Positions 44,573 to 54,529 of a stretch of DNA of 64,000 nt are shown piece by piece; within the stretch, counting starts at the first letter, position 1, and every line of letters begins with the position of its first letter. Location of the stretch: positions 1 through 64,000 of the forward strand of contig JAEUSM010000017.1 of assembly GCA_016788785.1 (NCBI GenBank), read 5' to 3'. Source of the DNA: Candidatus Kapaibacterium sp. (lineage in GTDB: Bacteria > Bacteroidota > Ignavibacteria > Kapaibacteriales > JAEUSM01). The position numbers and the translations under genes were made by a program. The notes beneath the pieces are model-generated. The model was not told where the DNA came from. It ran no database searches and was given only the letters and a program-made list of their open reading frames with translations.

Positions 44573-45377
44573 TCGGAAACTGTTCTTGTTCAATGTCATC
44601 AATATAGTTTTTTGTAGCAGAGAGCATATTTTCATACATAGTCATATATTTTCGGACAAACCGTGGATTGAAATCAACAGTTAAGCCAAGCATATCAGAA
44701 TAAACCAAGATTTGACCATCACATCCAACACCGGCACCAATTCCAATTGTTGGTATTGACAATTCTTTTGAGATAGTTGCTGCTAAAGTAGCAGGAATTT
44801 TTTCTAAGACGATAGCACATGCACCAGCTTGTTCAAGATTTTTTGCTGCTTGTTGAATTGCTTCTGATTCTTCCTCATCTTTTCCTCGAACTTTGTAAGA
44901 GCCAAATTTATGAATACTTTGAGGAGTAAGTCCCAAATGTCCTAAAACTGGAATTCCGCTATTTGTCATATTATACACTGAATCTAAAACATTAGACGTA
45001 GCACCTTCGAGTTTTATAGCCTCAGCACCAGCTTCTTTGAGTAATCGACCTGCATTTCTGAATGCTTCTTTGGCATCAACTTGGTAAGACATAAACGGCA
45101 TATCTGCTACAACCAATGAACGTTTTACTCCACGTATAACCGCTTTTGTGTGATATATAATCTCATCAATAGTTACTGGGATGGTAGTTTCGTGTCCTTG
45201 TACTACGTTACCTAAAGAATCACCTACTAAAAGCATATCAATACCTGCTTCATCTAAAATTCGAGCAGTCAGTGCATCATAAGCAGTCAAAGAAGTAATT
45301 TTCTTCTTAGCTTCTTTCATTTCTTGCAAGGTTCTTGTGGTTACTTTTCGTTGTTTTAGCGATTCAATGATTGTCAT
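44553..45377 (-). CDS. panB: 3-methyl-2-oxobutanoate hydroxymethyltransferase
   Basis: First committed enzyme of pantothenate (coenzyme A) synthesis; transfers a hydroxymethyl group from methylene-THF to ketoisovalerate. Motifs: KKITSLTAYDALTARILDEA, LVGDSLGNVVQGHETT, VVADMPFMSYQV, AIKLEG, GHLGLTPQS, PTIGIGAGVGCDGQILVYSD. The ATG at 45377 (MTIIESLKQRKV) gives 274 residues, the usual length; a 22-codon upstream extension lacks homology-like sequence. panC and panD are not in the window. Confidence 0.95.
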   Translation of the reverse strand: MTIIESLKQRKVTTRTLQEMKEAKKKITSLTAYDALTARILDEAGIDMLLVGDSLGNVVQGHETTIPVTIDEIIYHTKAVIRGVKRSLVVADMPFMSYQVDAKEAFRNAGRLLKEAGAEAIKLEGATSNVLDSVYNMTNSGIPVLGHLGLTPQSIHKFGSYKVRGKDEEESEAIQQAAKNLEQAGACAIVLEKIPATLAATISKELSIPTIGIGAGVGCDGQILVYSDMLGLTVDFNPRFVRKYMTMYENMLSATKNYIDDIEQEQFPNEQESY

Positions 45378-45496
45378 TTTGATGCGATTAAAATGGGTAT
45401 ACTTTTCTACAGAAGTGTAAAGATAAAAAAAAGTGCTGTACAATCAATAGATAATTGCACAACACTTAAAAAAACAGTTGAATTTACGAAGAGGAA

Positions 45497-46810
45497 TTAG
45501 GTTCCAGCGTTATAATCATTCATATATTTCACTTGCTCTTCGGTCAAAACATCAATAGTAATACCCATCGTAGCTAATTTTGTAGCAGCAATAAATTGAT
45601 CTTGTTCTTCAGGAATGTCAATCACTTCAACAGGAAGTGGGTTTCCTGATTTATGAGATTCAATTATACGAACGTGAGAAAGGAATTGATTTGCAAATGA
45701 CATATCCATAACTTCTGATGGGTGTCCTTCAGCAGCAACCAAATTCACCAAGCGACCTTCAGCAAGTAAATAGATTCTTTTTCCATTTTTTAAAAGATAC
45801 TCTTCACAATTTGGACGAATTGTTCTTTTGCTAACAGAAACTGATTCTAATTCTTTGATGTTGATTTCGGCATCATAGTGACCTGTGTTACAAACAATTG
45901 CACCATCTTTCATTGATTCGAAGTGATGTTTACGAATGATGTCTTTCACACCAGTTGCTGTACAGAAAATATCACCAACTTTTGCTGCTTCATCCATCGT
46001 CATTACTTCATGACCTTCCAATGTAGCTTTGATAGCAGCTGTTGCTTTCACTTCCGTTGCAATAGTGTTTGAACCCATACCTTTAGCACGTTTCAATACA
46101 CCTGAACCGCAGTGTCCATAACCAGCAACAACAAATGTTTTACCTGCTAACATAATGGAAGTTGAGCGGATAATACCATCAATGGTTGATTGACCAGTAC
46201 CATACACATTATCAAAATCCCATTTAGTTTCTGCGTCATTTACAGCAATTACTGGGTAGTATAATTTATTAGCTGCACTTCTTGCACGAAGACGTTGTAC
46301 TCCAGTAGTCGTTTCTTCACTACCACCAATTACAACTGTTTTTGCATAATCTTCGTAACGTTCGTGAACAGTATCTATTAAATCACAACCATCATCTAAA
46401 GTTAAATGCGGACGGAAATCTAAGGTTCTATCGATACACCAGTAGAAATCTTCATGATTACCATACCATGCAAAAATAGAAACACCTTCAGCAGCTAAAG
46501 CGGCTGCAACAGCATCATTTGTTGAAAGTGGGTTACAACCAGACCAAGTTAATTCTGCACCTGCATCAATAAATGTTTTGATTAATACAGCAGTTTCTTT
46601 CGTTACGTGCAAACATCCTGCTATTTTGTACCCTTTAAAAGGTTGAGTTTTTTTGTATTTATCACGTAAACTCATCAAAACAGGCATGTGAGCTTCCGCC
46701 CATTCAATAAGTAATTTTCCTTCTTCAGCTAAGTCTAAATTTCGTACGCAATAGACACCTTCTTTTTCGTGAAATTGTCCTGTAGCTTTTTTTGGAGGCA
46801 ATCCTGACAT
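45497..46810 (-). CDS. ahcY: adenosylhomocysteinase
   Basis: Hydrolyses S-adenosylhomocysteine to adenosine and homocysteine, relieving product inhibition of methyltransferases. The 437-residue protein shows GCLHVTKETAVLIKTF, WSGCNPLSTNDAVAAAL, the NAD site VVAGYGHCGSGVLKRAKG, NTGHYDAEINI and the C-terminal PEEQDQFIAATKLATMG region. It lies 31 bases after metK on the same strand: synthesis and recycling of SAM are encoded together. Confidence 0.97.
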   Translation of the reverse strand: MSGLPPKKATGQFHEKEGVYCVRNLDLAEEGKLLIEWAEAHMPVLMSLRDKYKKTQPFKGYKIAGCLHVTKETAVLIKTFIDAGAELTWSGCNPLSTNDAVAAALAAEGVSIFAWYGNHEDFYWCIDRTLDFRPHLTLDDGCDLIDTVHERYEDYAKTVVIGGSEETTTGVQRLRARSAANKLYYPVIAVNDAETKWDFDNVYGTGQSTIDGIIRSTSIMLAGKTFVVAGYGHCGSGVLKRAKGMGSNTIATEVKATAAIKATLEGHEVMTMDEAAKVGDIFCTATGVKDIIRKHHFESMKDGAIVCNTGHYDAEINIKELESVSVSKRTIRPNCEEYLLKNGKRIYLLAEGRLVNLVAAEGHPSEVMDMSFANQFLSHVRIIESHKSGNPLPVEVIDIPEEQDQFIAATKLATMGITIDVLTEEQVKYMNDYNAGT

Positions 46811-46841
46811 ATGTTTCTTTATCGGTTAATGATTAAAAGTT

Positions 46842-47978
46842 TTAGATAGTCTTAAACAAATCAACAAGGTTAATTTGTTCCCATGGAAATTCATTTCTAC
46901 CAAAGTGGCCATACGATGCCGTTTGTTGGTAAATTGGACGTCTCAAAGCGAAACGTTCGATGATTCCGTGTGGAGTTAAATTTATATTTTTTAGAATAAA
47001 ATCTGCAATGACTGTATCGGCAATTTTACCAGTTCCATTGGTGTTAACAAAAATAGAAACCGGGTCAACAACGCCAATTGCATAGGAAAGTTGAATAGTA
47101 CATTCAGTCGCCAAACCTGCAGAAACGACATTTTTTGCCAAATGACGAGCAGCATATGCTGCAGATCTGTCTACTTTGGTTGGATCTTTACCAGAAAATG
47201 CTCCACCACCATGAGGTGCTTTACCACCATACGTATCAACAATGATTTTTCTACCGGTCAAACCAGTATCACCATGAGGTCCACCAATTTCAAATTTCCC
47301 AGTTGGGTTTATATGATATTTTGTATCTGAACTTAATAATTCTTGAGGAATTGTTTGAAAGATTGCATGATTTTGAACATCTTCAATAATCCGTTCACGT
47401 TTTACAGACGGGTCATGTTGAACAGAAACAACAACAGTATCAACACCTAATATTTCTCCTGTATCAGAGTATTTTAACGTTACTTGAGATTTAGAATCAG
47501 GGCGTAAATACGGCATTTTGTTTGATTCGTGTTTACGAATATACGCCAATTTTTGAAGTATTTTATGTGAATACATCAATGCAGCTGGCATTAACTCTGG
47601 AGTTTCAGAACAAGCATACCCAAACATTATTCCTTGATCACCTGCACCACCTGTATCTACACCCATCGAAATATCTGGTGATTGTTTATTGATTACATTA
47701 ACAACTGCACATGAGTCAGCATCGAAACGATATTCAGGTTTCGTGTAACCGATTTCGCGAATTGTCTCTCGAACAACTGTTTGTAAATCAACGTATGAAT
47801 CGGTAGTTATCTCACCACCAACAACCAAAAGTCCAGTAGCTGCAAAGCATTCACATGCAACTCTGGCCATAGGATCTTGGCTGAAAATTGCGTCTAAGAC
47901 AGCATCGGAAATTTGATCACAAATTTTATCTGGATGTCCCTCAGAAACTGATTCTGAAGTAAAAAGGTAGGTACTCAT
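46842..47978 (-). CDS. metK: S-adenosylmethionine synthetase
   Basis: Makes SAM from methionine and ATP. Motifs: [37 protein letters not shown], the P-loop-like [39 protein letters not shown]. The 378 residues are a normal length. It precedes ahcY. No SAM riboswitch was recognised in the 95-base leader, only a hairpin at 48018-48047. Confidence 0.97.
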   Translation of the reverse strand: MSTYLFTSESVSEGHPDKICDQISDAVLDAIFSQDPMARVACECFAATGLLVVGGEITTDSYVDLQTVVRETIREIGYTKPEYRFDADSCAVVNVINKQSPDISMGVDTGGAGDQGIMFGYACSETPELMPAALMYSHKILQKLAYIRKHESNKMPYLRPDSKSQVTLKYSDTGEILGVDTVVVSVQHDPSVKRERIIEDVQNHAIFQTIPQELLSSDTKYHINPTGKFEIGGPHGDTGLTGRKIIVDTYGGKAPHGGGAFSGKDPTKVDRSAAYAARHLAKNVVSAGLATECTIQLSYAIGVVDPVSIFVNTNGTGKIADTVIADFILKNINLTPHGIIERFALRRPIYQQTASYGHFGRNEFPWEQINLVDLFKTI

Positions 47979-48017
47979 TCAAGTATAGTAAGGTTGATAA
48001 ATGCTTGAAAAGCGTAA

Positions 48018-48047
48018 ATTCTATATCGTTGTTGCAACGTATAGAAT
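48018..48047 (-). promoter_or_regulatory. hairpin in the metK leader / nucleotidyltransferase 3' flank
   Basis: CGTTG/CAACG plus a flanking ATTCTATA/TATAGAAT stem (one bulge, 3-base loop) folds ~40 bases upstream of metK and ~27 bases after the nucleotidyltransferase stop. No poly-T tract follows, so it is a poor classical terminator. It may be an mRNA-stability or leader element. Confidence 0.4.
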
Positions 48048-48073
48048 GTGATTTTATTGGAATTTTGTTGAGA

Positions 48074-49060
48074 TTATTTTGCTAAAATGATGCTTGAATC
48101 TCCAACATTAACAGAAGTAAAGGTACCTGTCAACTCTACATATTCCCCAATTATTGAATTTTCTAACAAAGATGAAGAAACTTCTGCATTAGAATTCACT
48201 ATGGAATTTTTCAAAATAGAATCTTCAATAACAACGTTGTCAGAAATGGTAACATGAGGACCTATAACTGATCTTCTAATCGTAGCAGTTGGTGAAATAT
48301 ACACAGGAGGAATGACAATAGAATGATCTAAGGATACATTTGTTAATTCAGTTGTTTCTAAAAGATACGCATTGGTCGCAAGCAAGGTTTCTGGTTTTCC
48401 ACAATCAAACCACTTACTAACTTCAATAGCTGAAAAGTTTTCACCTTTTTCCAGCATTTTCTGCAATGCGTCTGTTAATTGAAACTCACCAAGTGTTCGT
48501 TCGTTGTTTTTGATATTAGAATCCAAAGTTTCCATCAGAACTTTCGCAGATGAAAAATAATACAATCCTACAATTGCACTGTTACTGGTTGGATTTTGTG
48601 GTTTTTCAACAAATTTATTAACTTTTTTCGTAGATGTCTCTAATTCTACAATACCAAATCTACGAGGGTCTGCAACTTCTTGAATTGCAATCATATGACT
48701 AGAACTTCCAACCATTGTATCCAAAGGAGCTTTTATTATGGTATCTCCCAGAATTACTAACAATTGATCATTAGGGTCAATAAAGTCTTTTGCAACCCAT
48801 AATGAATGTCCCAATCCTTCTCGATGCTCTTGAAAAACAAAGGTAACATTGACAGAATAGTTCTTTGCAACATAGTTTTTGATTGCCTCAGATTTATAGC
48901 CTACTATAATAATAATATCAACAATTCCAATTGCAATCACACTATCTAAAATATGACCAATGATTGGTTTTCCAGCAACATTCAAAAGAGCTTTTGGTTG
49001 CGAAAAAGTGTGAGGACGTAATCTGGTTCCTATTCCTGCAGCAGGAATTATTGCTTTCAT
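48074..49060 (-). CDS. sugar-1-phosphate nucleotidylyltransferase with left-handed beta-helix tail
   Basis: A 328-residue nucleotidyltransferase making an NDP-sugar. N-terminal signature MKAIIPAAGIGTRLRPHTFS with PKALLNVAGKPI, IVGYKSE, and metal-binding acids in LVILGDTI. The C-terminal ~75 residues contain hexapeptide-like beta-helix turns (YISPTATIRRSVIGPHVTIS, VVIEDSILKNS). It resembles glucose-1-phosphate thymidylyl- or uridylyltransferases of the long archaeal/bacterial type; the nucleotide and sugar cannot be assigned from motifs. It lies 14 bases after the transglycosylase stop. Confidence 0.88.
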   Translation of the reverse strand: MKAIIPAAGIGTRLRPHTFSQPKALLNVAGKPIIGHILDSVIAIGIVDIIIIVGYKSEAIKNYVAKNYSVNVTFVFQEHREGLGHSLWVAKDFIDPNDQLLVILGDTIIKAPLDTMVGSSSHMIAIQEVADPRRFGIVELETSTKKVNKFVEKPQNPTSNSAIVGLYYFSSAKVLMETLDSNIKNNERTLGEFQLTDALQKMLEKGENFSAIEVSKWFDCGKPETLLATNAYLLETTELTNVSLDHSIVIPPVYISPTATIRRSVIGPHVTISDNVVIEDSILKNSIVNSNAEVSSSLLENSIIGEYVELTGTFTSVNVGDSSIILAK

Positions 49061-49074
49061 ATATATATTGTATG

Positions 49075-51381
49075 CTATTGTATCGTAATGACCTGACCTA
49101 TGCTAACATTGTCAGAAGATAAGTTGTTAACTTTTTTAATAATGGTTGTCGTCGTATCAAACTTTTTCGCAATTGAATAGAGAGTATCCCCTTGACGAAC
49201 AACATATTGGTTGTTTTTACCTACGTTTCCGATTTTTTCGAGGAGGTCCGGATTTTTTTTTTTGTTGTCTGCAATTCCTTGCTTCTTAGAAGTCTTTTTC
49301 ATTGGAGCAGGCACCTTGAGTGTTTGTCCTAATTTGACTGATGTTTCACTGGATTTCAATTTATTTAACTTTACCAAAACATCTATTGAAGTAGAATGTT
49401 TTGCAGCAATTTTTGTAAGTGTCTCACCTTTTTTAACAGTATGTAATATTGTAGCTACATCTGTTTCTTTTGAAGATTCACCGGTACTTTTTGATGCAAT
49501 TCCAGTAAATTCTAACTTTATTTCCGTTCCTTTTTTCAATACATCGCTATTGTATGGCAATTTATTCCAAGTACGAATATCTGTTATCCTTGAGCCATAC
49601 AATTTCGAAATCGAATACAAGGTTTCACCATCACGAACAACATGAGTAATCCATTTTTTTGAACTACTGACCACTTCTTTCGATGCAACTTCTTTCGATT
49701 GAACCTTTGTCGTTTCTTTCGTTACATTCTGTTGTTTTTGCGAAGTAGTAGCTTCTTCACCAGCAGATGTGTTCTTTTTTTGGAAAATTGTCGATTGAGT
49801 GGCATTTTTAGTTGTCTCCGATTGATTATCATTTGATAAAGTCTCTTGCTTCGCTATTACCATGCCCTTCATTCCAATTCTAGACATAGGAATACGAATA
49901 TCCTTGCCATCTTGCAATTTGTTTTTGTATGAACTTAATTCATTTAGATTTGCAAGTTCAATTGGTGAGAGTGTATACATCTTTGCAATAGATTGAACCG
50001 TCTCGCCTTTTTGGGCAGTATGATAAAACCAAGGAGCTTTTTCTTCTGGAGTTAATTTTTCAAAATTTGCGGCAAATGTCGCCATTGAACCTTGAGGTAT
50101 TCTAATTCTATAGGCTTTTGCGTTTGGAGGAGTGATACCTTGTAACAATTCTGTGTTTAATTCTCGAATTTCTTCTTCCGTAGTTCTTGCACATTTTGCA
50201 ATGACAGCCAATGTAATTGGTTCACGAACAGTATATGTATCAAATTTATACTCTTTGTCATAATTGATTGAGGAAATATCAACACCATACTGATCAGGAT
50301 TAGCAACAACCAAACTTGTCGCTATGAATAATGGGACATAATTCCGCGTTTCTTTTGGTAAATTATCTCTAATATCCCAAAAGGAAGCATTGTCTCCCAA
50401 ACCAGCTTTTCTCATACCTTTACGAACTCCACCTGGACCACAATTGTATGCTGCAAGTGCCAAATGCCAATCACCAAAACGATTGTATAAGTCATTCAAA
50501 TGCGTCAACCCCGCTCGAGTTGCTTTTTCAGGGTCTCTTCGTTCATCTACCCAAGGAGTTACTTTCAAATCATACATTTCTCCTGTAGAACGAATGAATT
50601 GCCACAATCCAACTGCTTTTGCTGGAGATTCGATTGTAGGGTTCAATCGAGATTCAATCATAGATAAGTGAATGATTTCTTCAGGTACTCCTACTTCTGC
50701 GGCAACACGTTTGTACATTGGAAACCAACGACCAGAACGGGTGAGTACATCGGTCAAAAATCGTTTTCCTGCGTTATTTTTGGTTAGAAATTCGATATTT
50801 TTTTCAACATGTTCATTCACAACCAATAACTCTGTAGGGCCTGCTTGTACTGTTTGTTTTTTTGGAACTTCTGTAAATTGTTCTTTTCTTTTAGGATTAA
50901 ATAGTACTTCTTGTTCGTATGCTTCGTTATAATCACTTGATTCTTGAAAAAGAAAATTTCTTAACGTAACAACTGAAGAGTTTGTTGGTAACAAGTCAAT
51001 ACGCTGAATGTAGGTTTCATAATCTTCCACAATGGTTTGTGCCAAATCTATAAAATCTTCATTAAGAGTAATACCCGAATACGTAACAAGCTCATTCAAA
51101 GCGGTAAGAGCTTCTTCAAAAAACTTTGCAGTAGATAGTGTGTCATTTTGTTCTAAATACGTCAAACCACGTAGATATTTTTGCTTCGAAAATTCTAATG
51201 TTTCATTGATATAGGTAACCTCTTCCGGCGATAAGAACGGCTTTGAAGGAAGCAATGTATCTTTTGAAATGAATTGGGTTTTCGAACCAACAGTTGTTTC
51301 TACAGTAGCGGAAGCTGATACAACTGACGCAACTGAAATAAACAAAGAACAGTAGATCACCGTAAGGATTTTTTTTGCCAT
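49075..51381 (-). CDS. MltD-like lytic transglycosylase with LysM repeats
   Basis: A 768-residue exported peptidoglycan lyase. Signal peptide (~1-25, SVVSASA), helical region (50-200), SLT family 1 catalytic domain (~215-370) with Glu243 in LSMIESRLNP, AVGLWQFIRSTG and ALAAYNCGPGGVRKG, then LysM repeats: a degenerate one (DTYTVREPITLAVIAK) and four clear ones (QKGETVQSIAKMY, RDGETLYSISKLYG, KKGETLTKIAAKH, RQGDTLYSIAKKF) separated by Ser/Thr/Lys-rich linkers. LysM binds glycan strands. The start is supported by GAGGT six bases upstream of the ATG. It cleaves murein during growth or remodelling. Confidence 0.92.
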   Translation of the reverse strand: MAKKILTVIYCSLFISVASVVSASATVETTVGSKTQFISKDTLLPSKPFLSPEEVTYINETLEFSKQKYLRGLTYLEQNDTLSTAKFFEEALTALNELVTYSGITLNEDFIDLAQTIVEDYETYIQRIDLLPTNSSVVTLRNFLFQESSDYNEAYEQEVLFNPKRKEQFTEVPKKQTVQAGPTELLVVNEHVEKNIEFLTKNNAGKRFLTDVLTRSGRWFPMYKRVAAEVGVPEEIIHLSMIESRLNPTIESPAKAVGLWQFIRSTGEMYDLKVTPWVDERRDPEKATRAGLTHLNDLYNRFGDWHLALAAYNCGPGGVRKGMRKAGLGDNASFWDIRDNLPKETRNYVPLFIATSLVVANPDQYGVDISSINYDKEYKFDTYTVREPITLAVIAKCARTTEEEIRELNTELLQGITPPNAKAYRIRIPQGSMATFAANFEKLTPEEKAPWFYHTAQKGETVQSIAKMYTLSPIELANLNELSSYKNKLQDGKDIRIPMSRIGMKGMVIAKQETLSNDNQSETTKNATQSTIFQKKNTSAGEEATTSQKQQNVTKETTKVQSKEVASKEVVSSSKKWITHVVRDGETLYSISKLYGSRITDIRTWNKLPYNSDVLKKGTEIKLEFTGIASKSTGESSKETDVATILHTVKKGETLTKIAAKHSTSIDVLVKLNKLKSSETSVKLGQTLKVPAPMKKTSKKQGIADNKKKNPDLLEKIGNVGKNNQYVVRQGDTLYSIAKKFDTTTTIIKKVNNLSSDNVSIGQVITIQ

Positions 51382-51617
51382 TATGGTACCTCGTTAATGG
51401 TAGAGAAATTTGAGTACGATAAATCGAATACAATTATACGTAAATTAAGACAAAGTAAAAAACGCTTACGTTTAATTCTTCTGAAATATGAGAATTAATC
51501 TTGCTATTTTTCAATTATTATGAAAATTCAACGTACTCTTTGCTTCGAATTACGTATTTTTGTTGAAATTATTACATCCACAAAAACTTTACCAATTATT
51601 TAAATTAGGAGAATTCA

Positions 51618-52277
51618 ATGCAATTTTATGTTGATTCAGCAAATCTTTCAGACATTCGGCATGCAGCTTCGTTAGGATTTTTAAGTGGTGTTACTACGAA
51701 TCCAAGCTTACTCGCAAAAGAGGATCCATCACTTGATGTAAAACAAATTATAAAAGAAATTCATGCCTCAGTTGGTGGTCATTGTTCTGTTGAAGTAAAT
51801 TCAACTGATACTGATGGTATGTTACGAGAGGCAGATGAAATATTGAAGTGGTTTCCGGAAGCTACTATTAAAATCCCTATGATTCCTGCTGGACTTTCTG
51901 CTGTTCGACGATTGGCTCAACAAGAAATCCCAACGAATGTTACTTTAATATTTACTGCTAACCAAGCCCTTGCTGCCCATAATGCTGGAGCTACATATGT
52001 AAGTGTTTTTGTTGGAAGATTAGACGATATTTCAACAGAAGGAATACAAGCAATTCGAGATACAGCTGAGATTTGGGATTTACACAGTTTAGATTCCCAA
52101 ATTATTGCTGCATCACTTCGACATCCACTTCATGTATTAGAATGTGCAAGAGCCGGAGCTCACATTGCTACAGTACCCTATAAAGTATTGATGCAAACAT
52201 TAAATCATCCATTAACAACCAGTGGCGTCCAAGCATTTGTTGATGATTACAAAAAAATGATGGCTGCAAAATCGTAA
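51618..52277 (+). CDS. transaldolase / fructose-6-phosphate aldolase-like (TalC family)
   Basis: A 219-residue class I aldolase of the short transaldolase family. Motifs: QFYVDSANLSDIRHA, GVTTNPSLLAKE, TIKIPMIPAGLSAVRRLA (Schiff-base Lys), NVTLIFTANQALAA, YVSVFVGRLDDIS and a C-terminal MQTLNHPLTTSGVQAFVDD. It acts in the pentose phosphate pathway, or cleaves fructose 6-phosphate; the two cannot be separated by eye. The start is backed by AGGAG 6 bases upstream. The 236-base gap before it (51382-51617) shows no gene. Confidence 0.93.
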   Translation: MQFYVDSANLSDIRHAASLGFLSGVTTNPSLLAKEDPSLDVKQIIKEIHASVGGHCSVEVNSTDTDGMLREADEILKWFPEATIKIPMIPAGLSAVRRLAQQEIPTNVTLIFTANQALAAHNAGATYVSVFVGRLDDISTEGIQAIRDTAEIWDLHSLDSQIIAASLRHPLHVLECARAGAHIATVPYKVLMQTLNHPLTTSGVQAFVDDYKKMMAAKS

Positions 52278-52307
52278 AATAGAATATTTTTTTAAAAAAT
52301 TCGACTT

Positions 52308-52874
52308 ATGGTAACATTATTCAAAATGGAACCTTTGTCGAATTTTTTGTTTATTGTCGTGATAAAAGCAATTCTTCTTTCCGTATTTACAGTTGTTGTT
52401 ACTTGTACTAACACGTTTTCTAACGAGAAAATGGTTGGGAAAAAAGCCTATAATTTCACCTTGCGTGATCAGCATGACAACACACATTATTGGACATCGT
52501 TCAAAGGGAAACCAACGATTATCATTTTAAGCGATAGAGCCGGAAGTGATTTTGTGGACAATTGGGTCAAACCGCTCCAAAAAGCGTTAGGTTCAAAAGT
52601 TAAATTTGTTCCAGTTGCTGAGGTAAGTTCTGCTCCAGGATTTGTCCATGGAATGATTCGTAGTGGTATTAGAGACAAATACAACTATCCATTATATTTG
52701 GATTGGGAGGGTGACACCTATAGATATTATCAGTGCAAAGCAGAAGTACCTAATCTTTATTTTGTTGGTTCTGACGAAAAAATCGCCATTACTACTGCTG
52801 GAAAAGGAACGAAAAATGAAGTTGCAACATTTATTGAAAATGTTGAAAAGTTACTAGAGCCTAAATCAAAATAG
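52308..52874 (+). CDS. exported thioredoxin-fold protein lacking a CXXC motif
   Basis: A 188-residue protein with an N-terminal membrane/signal segment (NFLFIVVIKAILLSVFTVVV), then a peroxiredoxin/YtfJ-like domain: KKAYNFTLRDQHDN, SFKGKPTIIILSDRAGSDF where redox enzymes have Cys, PLYLDWEGDTYRYYQCKA and PNLYFVGSDEKIA. No redox-active Cys pair is present. Function unknown. It follows the transaldolase gene after 30 bases; its end overlaps the convergent aminotransferase stop by 9 bases. A start at the second Met (52326) is also possible. Confidence 0.68.
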   Translation: MVTLFKMEPLSNFLFIVVIKAILLSVFTVVVTCTNTFSNEKMVGKKAYNFTLRDQHDNTHYWTSFKGKPTIIILSDRAGSDFVDNWVKPLQKALGSKVKFVPVAEVSSAPGFVHGMIRSGIRDKYNYPLYLDWEGDTYRYYQCKAEVPNLYFVGSDEKIAITTAGKGTKNEVATFIENVEKLLEPKSK

Positions 52875-54014
52875 TGTAGGCAATGATTCTGCCAAATACT
52901 GATATTCATCCTCAGTATTATACAAAAACGCTGAAATCCTAAACCACATCTTGTTATTAAATGGCATAAATGGCATTTGAATAGAACGTTCGCTTCTAAG
53001 TCGCTTGTTCAACTGTAACTTAGCCTCTTCATTGGGTGAAATTTCAAAAGTCAATGGCAATGTCGCCATTGTTGTTAGAAATGATACCGATGCTGGTGCT
53101 TCAATACCTAAAGAAGAAGTAAGGATATCTCTTCCTTTGAGTAATAACTCTTTGTTTTTCCTTGTGATTTCCTCCACCCCACCCCACTCTTGAATCAAAT
53201 CTAAGACATCTGGCAAACATAAAATAGAAGTCAAATCTTTTGTTCCTGTCCAATCGAATTCAGGGATAAAACCTGTTTTATAGTTGTGGGAAATAACGGT
53301 TGGATGAGTAAATGGAGCCATTTCCTTAGAAGTCCAAAGAAATGCAGTTCCCTTTGGTGCACACATCCACTTATGACAATTTCCAGTGTACCAACTTGGT
53401 TGCAATTCATCTAAATTGATTGGTACATTTCCCGGAGCATGAGCTCCATCAATGAGTGTATATATTTCATTTTCTTGACAAATTCGTATAATTTCCTCAA
53501 TGGGGAATAAAATTCCTGTAGGAGAGGTGATATGGTCTACAACTACTAATTTCGTTGCTGGTGTAAGAGCAGATTTTACAGCGTTTATAACTTCATCATT
53601 ATGTGAAATAGGAAATGGCACTTCAGCTGTCACCAATCGTACACCTGTAGAATCGCGAAGATACTGCAATGTCTGCCAAACAGCACCATATACATGTGAA
53701 GTTGTGACAATTTCATCAGAAGGTCGAAGTACAGGCAATAACGATCTAAGTACTGCATTCACACCTGTTGTTGCATTATCAACAAAAACAAGTTGTTCTG
53801 CTGATGTATGTAAAAATGTGGCTAATCGTTCAGCAGAGTTACGTATCATTTGTGGGAGAATTTCCATATTGAAATAGACTGGATCTTCTTCCATTGTAGA
53901 ACGCCATCGAGCTTGTGTTGCTAAAATTGATTTTGGTGTTGCCCCAAATGAACCATGATTGAGAAAAACTATTGAAGGGTCTAATCCCCAAAGTTCTTTA
54001 TATGGATTTTGCAT
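52866..54014 (-). CDS. class V PLP aminotransferase (isopenicillin-N epimerase-like)
   Basis: A 382-residue PLP enzyme. NHGSFGATPKSILATQ at the N-terminus, FVDNATTGVNAVLRSLL, VVVDHITSPTGILFP, LIDGAHAPGNVPINLDEL and the cofactor lysine Lys215 in TGNCHKWMCAPKGTAFLW. This arrangement is typical of the isopenicillin-N-epimerase/cysteine-desulfurase-like branch, whose bacterial members are mostly uncharacterised. Real substrate unknown. It follows a small unknown gene on the same strand after 5 bases. Confidence 0.87.
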   Translation of the reverse strand: MQNPYKELWGLDPSIVFLNHGSFGATPKSILATQARWRSTMEEDPVYFNMEILPQMIRNSAERLATFLHTSAEQLVFVDNATTGVNAVLRSLLPVLRPSDEIVTTSHVYGAVWQTLQYLRDSTGVRLVTAEVPFPISHNDEVINAVKSALTPATKLVVVDHITSPTGILFPIEEIIRICQENEIYTLIDGAHAPGNVPINLDELQPSWYTGNCHKWMCAPKGTAFLWTSKEMAPFTHPTVISHNYKTGFIPEFDWTGTKDLTSILCLPDVLDLIQEWGGVEEITRKNKELLLKGRDILTSSLGIEAPASVSFLTTMATLPLTFEISPNEEAKLQLNKRLRSERSIQMPFMPFNNKMWFRISAFLYNTEDEYQYLAESLPTLF

Positions 54015-54019
54015 TGTTT

Positions 54020-54442
54020 TTATGATTCGTATTTTTGTTGGTTCTGTACTTTTTTCACTACGCTCAAATCATGGGATAAATCAACTATGTTGCGTATAAC
54101 TCCTTGGGTCATTCCAAAATAAATTTCTTCAAACCGATTGTAAGTAGTATCATCAACTGGAGTGAGTAAATCAGCGATGTCTGTTCGTAAATCATTGAGA
54201 CCTTTTGCAAACTCTTGTTCTAAATGTTGATAGCCTTCTTGGTCAGATGTCATTGTTCGTAATTTGGAAAATACATTCCAAACGAATGTTCCATTCACTA
54301 TTATTTTTGATACCAATTCTCCACTGTCATAACTTGCACCACATTCGAAAATTGTGCCAATATCACCTCGTTTACGTAGATTCTCTCCTGAAAAAGAATC
54401 CAAATAATCAAGAAAAGCGTTTGTATCTGCAGATAATTCCAT
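54020..54442 (-). CDS. conserved-looking protein of unknown function
   Basis: A 140-residue acidic, mostly helical soluble protein (MELSADTNAFLDYLDSFSGE, YNRFEEIYFGMTQGVIRNIV) with no signal peptide or motif recognised. A real gene is suggested by its position 5 bases upstream of the aminotransferase in a likely operon and by normal codon use. Confidence 0.65.
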   Translation of the reverse strand: MELSADTNAFLDYLDSFSGENLRKRGDIGTIFECGASYDSGELVSKIIVNGTFVWNVFSKLRTMTSDQEGYQHLEQEFAKGLNDLRTDIADLLTPVDDTTYNRFEEIYFGMTQGVIRNIVDLSHDLSVVKKVQNQQKYES

Positions 54443-54529
54443 ATTTTTGATAAGATATTCTATTCTTTTGTAAAGTACAAAAGTACAAATTTTCTCTTTC
54501 TTATTTGTAAATTATATTCTATTCAAACT

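Noticed and set aside
47979-48073. SAM riboswitch upstream of metK
   Set aside because: Only a simple hairpin is visible; the conserved multi-helix core of SAM-I or the SAM-II pseudoknot bases were not found in this 95-base gap.
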